63,387 nucleotides of DNA, from the NCBI GenBank assembly GCA_016215155.1, contig JACRLQ010000018.1:1-63387 (forward strand), in the 5' to 3' direction. The notes below the pieces were generated by a model. That model ran no database searches. It was not told where the DNA came from and saw only the letters and a list, made by a program, of their open reading frames with translations. Positions 1 through 7,863 of the stretch are shown piece after piece; position 1 is the first letter of the stretch; the number at the start of each line of letters is the position of its first letter. The stretch is from Nitrospirota bacterium (GTDB lineage: Bacteria > Nitrospirota > Thermodesulfovibrionia > Thermodesulfovibrionales > UBA6898). A program made the translations under genes and the position numbers.

Positions 1-1
1 A

Positions 2-745
2 TTCCTTGAGGTAAAATGCACCTCACGACATAGCCGCCTCACAAAGATGTTTACTGGTGTTAATGGAGAGCATTTTCGCAAGAGTGTCAGGTTTATTCAT
101 GAAAAATTAGAAGAAGAAGGCAGAACGCTTTTTGTCCAGCTCCCATTTGAAAATGCACCGAAGGGAATAAAGGACCTTGTTTCAAGAGTTCTACCGCTTG
201 ACGACAGTTCCTTGCAGTTTTCACCTGAGGGATATGGAATAACCGACGACCTGCAAAAAACGATAGAGCAGATCTATGAGCGCTATGTTGAGAAGTATCA
301 CGAAAAGGGTGGAAAACATCGTCGTACTGAGGAAGATATTTGGAAAACGTTCAAGAAGCCGTTAAGTGACAGAAAAATTCTTGAGCGTTTAACCCCACAT
401 AGAATTGCTGGAAAAGATTATGAATTCGAGTTCAGGCATTGCTGGAAAAATGATATGTGGCATGCTAACCAACCCATTTCTTTTGATCTTATGGATGCCG
501 AAGAGATAGCCGACAAGGCGAACCGCTGGGTTGGACGGATAATGAGTCTTGCTGATAGCGACGAAAAGTTCAGGCTCAATGTCTTACTGGGAAGTCCTCA
601 GGATGAAAAATTCGGGGGCGCTTTTATCAAAGCGCAGAATATTCTGAATAAGATGCCTTGTGACCATAAATTTGTTAAGGAAGATGAGGCAGAAGAGTTT
701 GCAGAAGATTTACGCAAAGAGATAGAGACCCATAGTCACAACTGA
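2..745 (+). CDS. Hypothetical protein, 5'-truncated by the window edge
   Basis: The frame is open from the first bases of the window, so the true start lies outside; the first ATG inside is at 47. The visible 248 residues are soluble, with no signal peptide or membrane segment. They carry mixed charged helices, a stretch rich in Lys/Arg near residues 95-130 and an acidic C-terminal tail (EEAEEFAEDLRKE-type). I do not recognise the family. It is followed after about 100 bp by radC, a gene often carried on islands, so this end of the window may be accessory. Confidence is in the coding call, not in any function. Confidence 0.7.
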   Translation, partial: FLEVKCTSRHSRLTKMFTGVNGEHFRKSVRFIHEKLEEEGRTLFVQLPFENAPKGIKDLVSRVLPLDDSSLQFSPEGYGITDDLQKTIEQIYERYVEKYHEKGGKHRRTEEDIWKTFKKPLSDRKILERLTPHRIAGKDYEFEFRHCWKNDMWHANQPISFDLMDAEEIADKANRWVGRIMSLADSDEKFRLNVLLGSPQDEKFGGAFIKAQNILNKMPCDHKFVKEDEAEEFAEDLRKEIETHSHN

Positions 746-846
746 AAAATATGGTTCATTGCAAAATGCCCGTGCAGCATTCCGGCATTGCACTAAAACT
801 CTGGAACCGAGTACAAGATTTTTAGTATAGGGGAGGGGATCGCAGA

Positions 847-1506
847 ATGAAAAAAATATCTGACATTCCAAAATCAGACAGGCCTCGGGAAAAGATTCAG
901 GCAAAAGGCCCTGAAGCATTGTCAGACCATGAACTGCTTGCCGTCCTTCTTGGCAGCGGCACAACAAAGCATGACGTTATGAAGGTAGCTGAGAAAGCTC
1001 TTAAAGCAATAGACGGAAGCGACGGAAATCCTTCCATAGAAAAGTTACAAAAGACAGAGGGGATTGGGTTAGCCAAAGCGACCCTGATAGCAGCAGCTTT
1101 GGAGTTTGCACGCAGACGAATCCGCCCTGAGGGACTGCGAATCTCATTCCCGGCTGATTGCCTGCCCCTGATCCGGCACTATGCAGACCGTAAGCAGGAG
1201 CATTTCCTCTGCATTTCGATCAATGGCGCGAATGAAGTGTTAAAAAGCAGGATTGTTTCAGTGGGGCTCGTAAACAGAACCCAGGTCCACCCACGAGAAG
1301 TCTTTGCTGATGCTATTACGGACAGGGCCTCTGCAATCATAGTGGCGCACAATCATCCGGCTGGCTCCTTATTACCAAGTGCTGAAGACAAGGAAATAAC
1401 CGGCCAATTGAAAGCTGCAGGCGAAACCCTCGGAATCAGACTGCTCGACCATATCATTTTTAACCATAAAGGGTATTACAGTTTTCTGGAGCACGGGGAA
1501 CTTTAA
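847..1506 (+). CDS. radC: RadC/UPF0758 family JAB-domain protein
   Basis: 219 residues, the usual length of the RadC family. The N-terminal part holds a helix-hairpin-helix-like stretch (residues about 67-78, KTEGIGLAKA). The C-terminal RadC domain has the full JAMM metal site: Glu151 (HPREVF), His168 and His170 in HNHPAG, and Asp181. It is therefore a predicted zinc-dependent MPN/JAB protein. The family was named for a DNA-repair phenotype that has been disputed, and its members are often carried on mobile elements. A purine-rich GGGGAGGGG ribosome-binding stretch ends a few bases before the ATG. It stands alone, followed by a broken hicB. Confidence 0.93.
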   Translation: MKKISDIPKSDRPREKIQAKGPEALSDHELLAVLLGSGTTKHDVMKVAEKALKAIDGSDGNPSIEKLQKTEGIGLAKATLIAAALEFARRRIRPEGLRISFPADCLPLIRHYADRKQEHFLCISINGANEVLKSRIVSVGLVNRTQVHPREVFADAITDRASAIIVAHNHPAGSLLPSAEDKEITGQLKAAGETLGIRLLDHIIFNHKGYYSFLEHGEL

Positions 1507-1540
1507 ATTTAACAACATGCGGGTTGCGAAAGTAATTCTT

Positions 1541-1783
1541 GGTATTTTTATAACGAGCCTCATGGAACTTGAGAAAAGCGTTCCATGAAACTGTTGATGA
1601 TTACCTTGAAAGCTGCAAGGAGTTGGGCAGGGGCCGTCAGAAAGCTTCAATGTAAGGATATCGCCGGAGCTTCACAGGAGGGCTGTGAAGGAGGCGATCA
1701 TGAGGAGCATGTCCCTGAATCAGTTTGTACGGAAAGCGCTGGAAGAAAAAGTAGCCGTCTTTGTTGCGGAATCCCCGCGCTGA
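1541..1783 (+). pseudogene. Broken HicB-family antitoxin remnant
   Basis: Three frames must be joined to read a HicB C-terminal half. A piece ending LMELE (to 1573) is followed in another frame by KAFHETVDDYLESCKELG (from 1575). After a stop at 1653 a third frame gives ISPELHRRAVKEA...MSLNQFVRKALEEKV, ending at the TGA at 1781-1783. The last piece is the ribbon-helix-helix DNA-binding end typical of HicB; the DDYLE segment belongs to the partial RNase-H-like fold. The N-terminus and the hicA toxin are missing. At least two indels make this a dead gene. A spurious 78-residue open frame (1585-1821) overlies it. Confidence 0.75.
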
Positions 1784-1813
1784 CGGACGGCAGCATTGAC
1801 AAGCTTCATTCAA

Positions 1814-2101
1814 ATGTTTGAAAAGCTGAAATTATTAGGCGCGCAGATAAAGCGTGAAATCAGGTTATACCAAAGGGTCCTGAGGGATGACAGAACACCT
1901 AAAACAGCAAAATGTCTTCTCGGTTTTGCCATAGGATATCTGCTTTTACCCTTCGATATAATCCCTGATTTTATCCCCGTCATCGGACATCTTGATGATT
2001 TGATAGTAGTTCCCGCACTCGTTGTCCTGGCTTTGAAGTTGGTCCCCGAGGAAGTTATCGAAGATTGCAGAGTGATGACGAATAAAAAATCCCGTGGATG
2101 A
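1814..2101 (+). CDS. DUF1232 (YkvA-like) membrane-associated protein
   Basis: About 95 residues with the DUF1232 signature: a hydrophobic hairpin (LLGFAIGYLLLPFDIIPDFI) followed by PVIGHLDDLIVV and a second hydrophobic run. The family is widespread and its function is unknown. An in-frame TTG at 1796 would add six residues; I prefer the ATG at 1814 because it opens with MFEKLKLL, but neither has a convincing ribosome-binding site. It begins just after the hicB remnant. Confidence 0.82.
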   Translation: MFEKLKLLGAQIKREIRLYQRVLRDDRTPKTAKCLLGFAIGYLLLPFDIIPDFIPVIGHLDDLIVVPALVVLALKLVPEEVIEDCRVMTNKKSRG

Positions 2102-2151
2102 AGCCGGAAAAAAGATGGAAAGCACATAAGCCGGATAATGGGTCGAATCTT

Positions 2152-2826
2152 TCAACTGCACTTACCCTGACAACCGCAGGTCAGATTGCCCTTTGCTTTT
2201 TCGAACGCTTCTTTTCCTTCCCTGTATGAAAAGACCGCTATCCCCATGGCGCCAAGCGAATCAAGCATGCCTATCCCCGTCAGCGCGTACCCTAAACTGG
2301 AGACAAACAGGATGATGGACAGGTACATGCATGCCTTTGTGCAGTTGGCATCGGCCATCAATGCCTGGGAATTGTACTGCTTGCCGATTTTCATCTTGTA
2401 ATGGACCAGCGCCCACATAGACAGGATCGAAATAACGGAAACTACAATACCCCAGAAGGCGGTTTCAGGCCTGTTGCCCCTGTATATGTTCAGTGCGGAG
2501 GTCACTGCCAATCCGGCGGCAAGGACGTAAAAGGCCCCTCCGGTTATCCTCAATGCCCTTCTCTCAAAACCGTCATGATTAATATGGTCACTCCGTCTCA
2601 TCCGCCTGACCATATGCCATATCCCGATACCCGAAACCACCTCAACAAAGGAATCAAGGCCAAACCCGAAAAGCGCGATTGTCTCATCCTGAAGTCCGAA
2701 AAAAACAGAGACGCATCCTTCCATGATGTTGTAGAAGATGGTTATAAGGGCAAGGGCGGACGCCCACCTGTAAAAATGGGCCCGGTCCTGACCGGGGCTG
2801 ATCGATACAAGTTGAATATTATTCAT
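2152..2826 (-). CDS. Cation-efflux (CDF)-like transporter with Cys-rich tail
   Basis: 224 residues with about five to six membrane segments arranged like the transmembrane domain of cation-diffusion facilitators. It includes FGLDSFVEVVSG in the second helix and MADANCTKACMY in the fifth, where CDF proteins place their metal ligands (Asp and His). Here the second motif reads DANCTKAC, so cysteines may replace some of the usual ligands. The protein lacks the long cytoplasmic CDF domain and ends in a Cys cluster (CGCQGKC) that could bind a soft metal. The metal exported cannot be told from the sequence. The gene is divergent from the small gene at 2977. Confidence 0.8.
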   Translation of the reverse strand: MNNIQLVSISPGQDRAHFYRWASALALITIFYNIMEGCVSVFFGLQDETIALFGFGLDSFVEVVSGIGIWHMVRRMRRSDHINHDGFERRALRITGGAFYVLAAGLAVTSALNIYRGNRPETAFWGIVVSVISILSMWALVHYKMKIGKQYNSQALMADANCTKACMYLSIILFVSSLGYALTGIGMLDSLGAMGIAVFSYREGKEAFEKAKGNLTCGCQGKCS

Positions 2827-2976
2827 GTCGCGGGCGGGCCATATATAAGGCTACGGACTTCAGCATAACACTTTTTATATATAAACAGATATTGATATAT
2901 AAGTCAATTATGGCGGTGATACCGGGTGCGCGACAAATTTATGAGTAACACTACCCGGCATGATATAATCTCTCAT

Positions 2977-3237
2977 ATGGCTCACTCTTTTACGCTCAGG
3001 CTTACAGACGAATTATCCGGGGTCCTCGACAGGGTCCGAAGCGGTATAGTCGCGGGCGGAGGCAGGTTCGACGGCAACGCGGAACGCGGCTCATTTGAGG
3101 GAAAGACGGTTGTCGGCATGATAAAGGGCGAGTATCGCTCCGTATCCGCCTTCGAGATAGAGATCACGATAACCCACAAACCGTTTATCGTGCCTTACGG
3201 CAGCATTGAATCCGAGATAATAAACTACTTCTCTTAG
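2977..3237 (+). CDS. Conserved small protein, polyhydroxyalkanoate-system-like
   Basis: 86 residues from the ATG at 2977 (MAHSFTLRLTDELS); the open frame extends upstream to 2926, but an extended -10 box (TGA-TATAAT, 2961-2969) sits seven bases before this ATG and supports it as the start of a leaderless message. The pattern of alternating strands (GGGRFDGNAERGSFEGKTVVG, then FEIEITITHKPFIVPYGSIE) resembles small proteins annotated as PHA granule/system proteins, but the match is from memory of the fold pattern only. The next gene starts 13 bp after its stop, so the two are probably co-transcribed. Confidence 0.68.
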   Translation: MAHSFTLRLTDELSGVLDRVRSGIVAGGGRFDGNAERGSFEGKTVVGMIKGEYRSVSAFEIEITITHKPFIVPYGSIESEIINYFS

Positions 3238-3250
3238 GAGGTCTAATTAA

Positions 3251-3733
3251 ATGGGCCAAAATAAAATTTGTCCAAATTGTAAAACCGAATATTACCCCCA
3301 CATAGAAATATGCGCGGATTGCGGCGCCGGCCTTCTCCTGTCCGAAGAGTTCAGCAGGGCAGAGGCCGAAAAAAAGAGGCTCGGGGAGAAGGCCCCTGAA
3401 AATACGGTAATGGTACTGGATGGCGAGCTGGACTGGATGAGGGAGCTGCACGCGGTCCTCATAGATGCAGGCATCCCGGGGGCCGTACAGTCCAATTCAG
3501 ACTGCAGGAAAGGCTGCTGCGGGACAAAATGCCGGCTGGTAGTCTCGCCTGATGATCTTGCCAGGGCACAGGACAGGATACAGGAATACTTTATGGAAAT
3601 CAGTCCGGAGCTCCGGGTCTCTCACGACCTCCTGATGCAGGGCAAGTGCCCGGCCTGCGGTTCGCCTGTGGGCGCTGACGCCCGCGACTGCGCAGACTGC
3701 GGGCTGTCACTGGTCATTGTCGAAGAGGAGTGA
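3251..3733 (+). CDS. Double zinc-ribbon protein with DUF2007-like middle
   Basis: 160 residues. An N-terminal zinc ribbon (CPNC...CADC, residues about 7-25) and a C-terminal one (CPACGSPVGADARDCADC) bracket a central domain of about 80 residues that resembles the DUF2007 'putative signal transducing' fold (ELHAVLIDAGIPGAVQSNSD). The centre also holds a CRKGCCGTKC cluster that may be a third metal site. A good Shine-Dalgarno sequence (AGGAGG, 3237-3242) precedes the ATG. It lies between the small gene at 2977 and the methyltransferase-like gene, probably one operon. No activity can be assigned. Confidence 0.8.
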   Translation: MGQNKICPNCKTEYYPHIEICADCGAGLLLSEEFSRAEAEKKRLGEKAPENTVMVLDGELDWMRELHAVLIDAGIPGAVQSNSDCRKGCCGTKCRLVVSPDDLARAQDRIQEYFMEISPELRVSHDLLMQGKCPACGSPVGADARDCADCGLSLVIVEEE

Positions 3734-3751
3734 TTTAAAAAAGGCGCGGCC

Positions 3752-4531
3752 ATTAAGATCAGGGGCAGTTTACTAAAACATTGCCGGGATGAATTCGGCG
3801 GGATATTCGTATCTGAAGAGGATGGGGTCCGATCTCTTTACTTCAGTGCGGACGTCCTTCAAAGCAGCATCCGTCTCGACAGCCCCGGAAGCATAATCGA
3901 AGACTACAATCAGGCGATAATGAGCAGCCTTTTGTTTGTCGAAAAACCCCGGTCGGTCCTTCTTATCGGGCTTGGGGGCTGTTCACTGGTGCACTTCCTG
4001 CTCCGCACCTTCCCCGGCTGTACGCTGGATGTAGTCGAGATCAGAAAGGAGGTGATCGAGCTGGCCTATGAATATTTTCTCCTTCCGAAATGGAACCCAA
4101 ACCTGAGCATCTTCCACGCGGCGGGCCAGGACTTCATGGGGCAGCAGGGGATGGGGCGCCGGCCCTATGACCTTATCATCGTGGATGCCTTCGATGACGG
4201 CGGCCCTGCCTCAGCGCTTTTATCAGCGCCTTTTCTCTCCGGCTGCAGGGCGGCGCTCAAGGAAGGGGGCGTATGCGTGATGAACCTCTGGCACAGGCCG
4301 AAGGACGATTTTCCCGGTATGTATGCCGGTTTTCATGAGGCGTTTATGGGCAATACACTGAAGCTATTTCCGGATGAGAGGGGCTGGAACGTCATAGTGC
4401 TCGGGTTTGGCCGCACGGTCGATACGGCGGCCCTTGCCTCATACCGTCGAAGGGCCGGCGCCCTTGAAAGGACATACCAAATCAATCTGCCCAAATTCTT
4501 CAGGTATATCTGCCTGCAGAATTTCGGCTGA
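3752..4531 (+). CDS. Spermidine-synthase-like methyltransferase-fold protein with in-frame TGA
   Basis: The coherent reading frame starts before the first ATG (3920): residues DEFGGIFVSEEDGVRSLYFS and SSIRLDSPGSIIEDYNQ encoded at 3788-3919 match the N-terminal beta-rich part of polyamine-synthase-like proteins. Only ATT at 3752 or another rare start is available after the in-frame TGA at 3731, so the start is unsure. The Rossmann core has VLLIGLGGCSLVHFLL, an acidic VVEIRKEVIE strand end and DLIIVDAFDD. It ends at TGA 4529-4531, yet the same frame continues for 28 sensible codons (PLAALEETFHKDLDYFEEFL) to a TGA at 4616-4618. It may be a recently damaged gene or use an unusual start and recoding. 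Confidence 0.65.
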   Translation: MKIRGSLLKHCRDEFGGIFVSEEDGVRSLYFSADVLQSSIRLDSPGSIIEDYNQAIMSSLLFVEKPRSVLLIGLGGCSLVHFLLRTFPGCTLDVVEIRKEVIELAYEYFLLPKWNPNLSIFHAAGQDFMGQQGMGRRPYDLIIVDAFDDGGPASALLSAPFLSGCRAALKEGGVCVMNLWHRPKDDFPGMYAGFHEAFMGNTLKLFPDERGWNVIVLGFGRTVDTAALASYRRRAGALERTYQINLPKFFRYICLQNFG

Positions 4532-4673
4532 GCCGTCCGGACCTCCGGCAGCATCCCCCTCGCCGCGCTCGAAGAGACGTTCCATAAGGACCTGGACTAT
4601 TTTGAGGAGTTTTTATGAAAGTGCCGCGCCGGGCATTGGCGGAACTTTTTCGTAACGGATAACAACGAATACG

Positions 4674-5372
4674 TTACCGTTTGATCCCGCCCAGCACCGC
4701 TTTTTTCCCCCCGAAGCCGGGTCGCTGCGATACCGAAAACCCGGCGGCGGAAAGACCGTGTCTCACCACCGCTGCGACCGTATAGGTGGCGCAGGTCCCG
4801 CCGGCGACCGTCTTGTCTCCTATCGCAAGAAGAAGTTCCTCCCGCCAGATGTCAGGGTTTGTCTTTGGCCCGTGGCCGTCCAGGAACCATGCGTCACATG
4901 GAGCGGTCAGCGCGCGGACCATTTCGAGCGCCTCCCCGACCCAGAGGTTAAGGTTAAGGGCGCCGAAGGGTCTGGTGAGCTGTATCCGGCGCCAGCCGGG
5001 GGTGGCAATGTCGAGGCGGCCGTATGCGCTTACGAGGACATCGATGAGCGGCCCGAACCCCTGTTTAAATCCCCCGAGGATCGAGCCCATTCGCTCTGCC
5101 GAAACCGGGTGGAGTTCCACTGAATTGTAGGTAACCGCAAGGTCTCTGACTCCGGAGCGATCAAGATAATCGAGCAGTGCTATCAATACCCGGCCCGCGC
5201 CGAAGCCTGTTTCGCCTATCCTGAATTCTTTTGGCCCGCGTCGCGGGTCAGACAGGATGTCCGCCAGGGCGCTTCCCTGAAAAAAGATATGCCTCGCCTC
5301 TTCGATCGCGTTGACCACGTCGAAATAACGGTCGCCATAATGTTCGTTTACAAGATAGGGGGGGATCTGCAC
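4674..5372 (-). CDS. MnmD-like tRNA (mnm5s2U34) methyltransferase family protein
   Basis: 232 residues, matching the MnmC N-terminal/MnmD (DUF752) SAM-dependent methyltransferase. The start NEHYGDRYFDVVNAIEEARHIF and the motif GETGFGAGRVLIALL (SAM-binding glycine loop) are typical, as is CDAWFLDGHGPKTNPDIW, which matches the family's DAxFLDGFxPxxNPxxW block. This enzyme would methylate the wobble uridine side chain; the FAD oxidase half of MnmC is absent, as in many bacteria. The protein ends with GFGGKKAVLGG, also a family hallmark. It follows the NifU-like gene on the same strand with 13 bp between them. Confidence 0.86.
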   Translation of the reverse strand: MQIPPYLVNEHYGDRYFDVVNAIEEARHIFFQGSALADILSDPRRGPKEFRIGETGFGAGRVLIALLDYLDRSGVRDLAVTYNSVELHPVSAERMGSILGGFKQGFGPLIDVLVSAYGRLDIATPGWRRIQLTRPFGALNLNLWVGEALEMVRALTAPCDAWFLDGHGPKTNPDIWREELLLAIGDKTVAGGTCATYTVAAVVRHGLSAAGFSVSQRPGFGGKKAVLGGIKR

Positions 5373-5385
5373 GCTCAGGTCGGAT

Positions 5386-5610
5386 CTATACGGACTCTAC
5401 GCGCACATCAGGGAAACTTTTTTTCAGTTCCGCCTCGACCCCGCCCTTGAGCGTCATCCTGGACATGGGACAGCTCCCGCAGGCCCCGGTGAGTTTCACC
5501 TTAACGATGTTGTCATCCGTGACATCCACGAGCTGGACGTTCCCTCCGTCCCTTTGAAGAAAGGGCCTTACCCTGTCAAGTGCTTCTTCTACCTTTGTTC
5601 TGTCGAGCAT
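5386..5610 (-). CDS. NifU C-terminal-domain Fe-S scaffold protein
   Basis: 74 residues, a stand-alone Nfu domain. It opens with the family block EALDRVRPFLQRDGGNVQLVDV and has the cluster-binding CxxC in GACGSCPMSRMTLKGGVE. Such proteins hold a [4Fe-4S] cluster at a dimer interface and pass it to apo-enzymes, of which this window has many (formate dehydrogenase, SdhB, NapH-like). A GGAGG ribosome-binding site lies just before the ATG on the minus strand (5613-5620). Confidence 0.93.
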   Translation of the reverse strand: MLDRTKVEEALDRVRPFLQRDGGNVQLVDVTDDNIVKVKLTGACGSCPMSRMTLKGGVEAELKKSFPDVRVESV

Positions 5611-5790
5611 GGCAAACCTCCTTAAGTGTAGTGATAATCTATTTTATCGCATCCTGCGGCTTTAGGGGCATGATCTTGATCATAAAAAAACGCGGCCTTT
5701 TTGTCCCATATTCTTAATTTCAGGCAAACGGGCGGACGCGGCGTTGACGGGCTTTTTTTATTTGGCCGCAGGCATGTGATAAAATAACGC

Positions 5791-6141
5791 ATGGGCAAGG
5801 TTGTTTCCTATAAAAATGACGAGCGGCACTGTTTCTGCCAGATAAAATTCGACATCATGGACAGGGTCCTTGTGTCGGTGGCAGGTGTGCCCGTGCCTGG
5901 CATCAGGGTAATAAAGCTCCTGTTCGGGTTGGTCCCTGCCGGGACAATCTGGGAGATTGAGGCGCCTGAAGGGGAAAAAAGATGTAATGACTGGCTTGTC
6001 GCGGCGGTCACTGGGGGCAAGGATGCAGGGCTTACCCATCCCCTCGATGCGGTTATACATAAGCTCCTGCCATGCAGATCCAGCGTCGAGGCGGTCCTTG
6101 CGCTCAAGGACGCGGGCGCTGAAGCGGTCCGCAAGAGCTGA
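5791..6141 (+). CDS. Conserved-looking hypothetical protein
   Basis: 116 residues, soluble, with the core VLVSVAGVPVPGIRVIKLLFGLVPAGTIWE. I do not recognise the family. Open frames on the opposite strand (5758-6168 and 5808-6350) overlap it, so strand choice rests on composition and on the promoter: an extended -10 box (TGA-TAAAAT, 5777-5785) ends five bases before this ATG and no Shine-Dalgarno sequence is present, the leaderless arrangement seen at several other genes here. Confidence 0.55.
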   Translation: MGKVVSYKNDERHCFCQIKFDIMDRVLVSVAGVPVPGIRVIKLLFGLVPAGTIWEIEAPEGEKRCNDWLVAAVTGGKDAGLTHPLDAVIHKLLPCRSSVEAVLALKDAGAEAVRKS

Positions 6142-6195
6142 GGGGAGGTTATTTCTGCGGGCGGGCAAACTCTTAAGGGGACAACTCTTGTCGAT

Positions 6196-6417
6196 CTAAA
6201 ATCCCAGGCGGGGGTTCCAGTAATCCTGATAGCGGATGCATTTGATCCTGACCCGGCAGCGGTTACAGACCGCGATCTGCTTATAACACTCGAAGTGGGC
6301 GCACCATATCGTTTCGGCCTTCGCTCCGGGCGGAGCGCTGTTTTGTGCAACTGGCGGACGGGGCGTTACTTTCTGCATATCTGAAATATTATGCATTTCC
6401 ATAAGCCGCTCTGGCAA
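6196..6417 (-). CDS. Small Cys-rich hypothetical protein
   Basis: 73 residues. The N-terminal third is Pro/Ala-rich linker. The C-terminal half, WCAHFECYKQIAVCNRC followed by RIKCIRYQDYWNPRL, has five cysteines and the ending CIRYQDYWNP that looks conserved rather than random. It may bind a metal or a cluster. It lies alone between two plus-strand genes, and I cannot assign a function. Confidence 0.5.
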   Translation of the reverse strand: MPERLMEMHNISDMQKVTPRPPVAQNSAPPGAKAETIWCAHFECYKQIAVCNRCRVRIKCIRYQDYWNPRLGF

Positions 6418-6480
6418 GCATAAGTCATCAGCAGTGACGCTTCGTCGTTGGGCAGTACATATTCATAGTTGCGAAATCTA

Positions 6481-6509
6481 TTGACAATATTGCGGACCTC
6501 TGCTATAGT
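6481..6509 (+). promoter_or_regulatory. Consensus sigma-70-type promoter of the NapH-like gene
   Basis: TTGACA at 6481-6486, a 17-bp spacer, and TATAGT at 6504-6509 preceded by TGC (extended -10). A GGAGG ribosome-binding site follows at 6521-6525 and the ATG is at 6533. This is the cleanest -35/-10 pair seen in the window. Confidence 0.85.
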
Positions 6510-6532
6510 TAAAACAAGCAGGAGGTAAGATC

Positions 6533-7132
6533 ATGAAAATTGTGGAGCTAAGTCCTAAGCTGGGGCTCTTCCTGATGTTATGCATGTTCGGTTCGATCGG
6601 CGTAGCTTTATACAGGGGAAGGGCCTGGTGCGACTGGATGTGTCCGCGCGGCAGTTTCTATGACCTCTTTCTCACACGATTCAGCGCCGGCAGGCAGATC
6701 CCCCCGCTTTTCAGAAAAGGCTGGTTCCGGGCCGCGGTCCTGGGCCTCATGCTGTCGGTGCTCGGCTACCAGGTCTTTCTCGCGTGGGGCGATGTTTCGG
6801 CCGTCGGTCTAGCGATGGTCAGGGTCCTTACTGTGACGACCACCGTAGGTCTGGCACTGGGTCTCATATACCACCAGAGGATCTGGTGTCACATATGTCC
6901 GATGGGAACGATCGGGAGCTGGATGTCCGGAGGCAAGGAGCCCCTCACGATAGAAGATTCCTGCGCCGGCTGCGGCGTGTGCGCGAAGGCCTGTCCGATG
7001 CAGCTTTCACCGCATAGCTTTAAGGGCAACGGCGTGATGGCGGACAACGACTGCATCAAATGCTCAAGTTGTGTCGCGGTCTGTCCAAAGAGGGTTCTTA
7101 ATTTCGAAACAGGGCTGAAGAAGGCCGCCTGA
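6533..7132 (+). CDS. NapH/RdxA-like polyferredoxin membrane protein
   Basis: 199 residues. Membrane segments lie near residues 8-26, 68-88 and 92-112. Two CxxxCP motifs (WCDWMCPRG after the first helix and WCHICPMG after the last) are the signature of the NapH/NosR/CcoG membrane ferredoxins. The C-terminus carries two classic [4Fe-4S] motifs, CAGCGVCAKACP and CIKCSSCVAVCP. The family passes electrons between the quinol pool and periplasmic or cytoplasmic partners. No nap, nos or cco genes are adjacent, so the partner is unknown. Its own strong promoter suggests single-gene transcription. Confidence 0.87.
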   Translation: MKIVELSPKLGLFLMLCMFGSIGVALYRGRAWCDWMCPRGSFYDLFLTRFSAGRQIPPLFRKGWFRAAVLGLMLSVLGYQVFLAWGDVSAVGLAMVRVLTVTTTVGLALGLIYHQRIWCHICPMGTIGSWMSGGKEPLTIEDSCAGCGVCAKACPMQLSPHSFKGNGVMADNDCIKCSSCVAVCPKRVLNFETGLKKAA

Positions 7133-7201
7133 ATAAAGCATCCGGAGTGGCAACCTCGCCCCCGTAATATTCAGAGATAGGGGACCTGCCCGCGCTGGAG
7201 G

Positions 7202-7291
7202 TTATCTAAGACGAGATGTGCCGCGTCCATACAGCTCTTTGCAACCGAAACAGGACGGAATCTCACAAAACAAAGGGGTTTTCACTGACAT
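7202..7291 (-). CDS. Possible 29-residue small protein with strong ribosome-binding site
   Basis: On the minus strand an AAAGGAGG sequence sits about seven bases before an ATG (7289-7291) that opens a 29-codon frame, MSVKTPLFCEIPSCFGCKELYG and a basic end, closed by TAA at 7202. Three cysteines in C-x5-C-x2-C spacing are suggestive of metal binding. The longer frame that reaches 7432 would start inside the next gene and is not favoured. Evidence is the ribosome-binding site and the Cys pattern only. Confidence 0.42.
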   Translation of the reverse strand: MSVKTPLFCEIPSCFGCKELYGRGTSRLR

Positions 7292-7397
7292 GATTTTCCT
7301 CCTTTTAAGGAGTAAAATCTGATCTGGGAAAGGCGCCGGCGGGTATCCCGAAAAAAAACGAAGAAACACAAGGCAGAAGCCCGAAGGAAGAACCGAC

Positions 7398-7862
7398 ATG
7401 CAAAGAATCGTTCCGCATTTATGGTTTGACAAAGAAGCAAAAGAGGCGGCCGAATTCTACACGTCCGTTTTCCCCAAAGCCAAGATAAAGGACACGGCGA
7501 CGCTCCATAACACCCCTTCCGGCACTGTGGATATCGTTACCATCGAGCTCCTGGGGCAGGAATTCATGCTGCTCTCTGCCGGGCCTCTTTTTAAGTTTAA
7601 CGAAGCGGTCTCGTTCATCGTCAACTGCGATACACAGGAAGAGATAGACTATTACTGGGAGAAACTATCCGCGTCGCCGGAGGCGGAACAGTGCGGCTGG
7701 CTCAAGGACAGGTATGGCCTTTCATGGCAGATTGTCCCCACAGTCATGAAAGAGATGATGAAGGATAAGGACGACAGAAAACGGGCGCGGGTGACCGAGG
7801 CGTTCCTCACGATGAAGAAGCTTGACATTGCGACGCTCCAACGGGCGTATAAGGGGGAATAG
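7398..7862 (+). CDS. VOC-superfamily protein, PhnB-like
   Basis: 154 residues of the 3-demethylubiquinone-methyltransferase-like/PhnB branch of the vicinal-oxygen-chelate fold: IVPHLWFDKEAKEAAEFY at the start, GQEFMLLSAGP and FNEAVSFIVNCDTQEEID in the middle, and GLSWQIVP near the end are the family blocks. No enzyme activity is established for most members despite the methyltransferase name. It starts a compact three-gene group (7398-8958) with the DHFR-like and second VOC genes. Confidence 0.86.
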   Translation: MQRIVPHLWFDKEAKEAAEFYTSVFPKAKIKDTATLHNTPSGTVDIVTIELLGQEFMLLSAGPLFKFNEAVSFIVNCDTQEEIDYYWEKLSASPEAEQCGWLKDRYGLSWQIVPTVMKEMMKDKDDRKRARVTEAFLTMKKLDIATLQRAYKGE

Positions 7863-7863
7863 C

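Noticed and set aside
5758-6350. Minus-strand frames opposite the gene at 5791
   Set aside because: They are Arg/Ser/Pro-rich shadow frames with no ribosome-binding site; the plus strand has a promoter-start arrangement.
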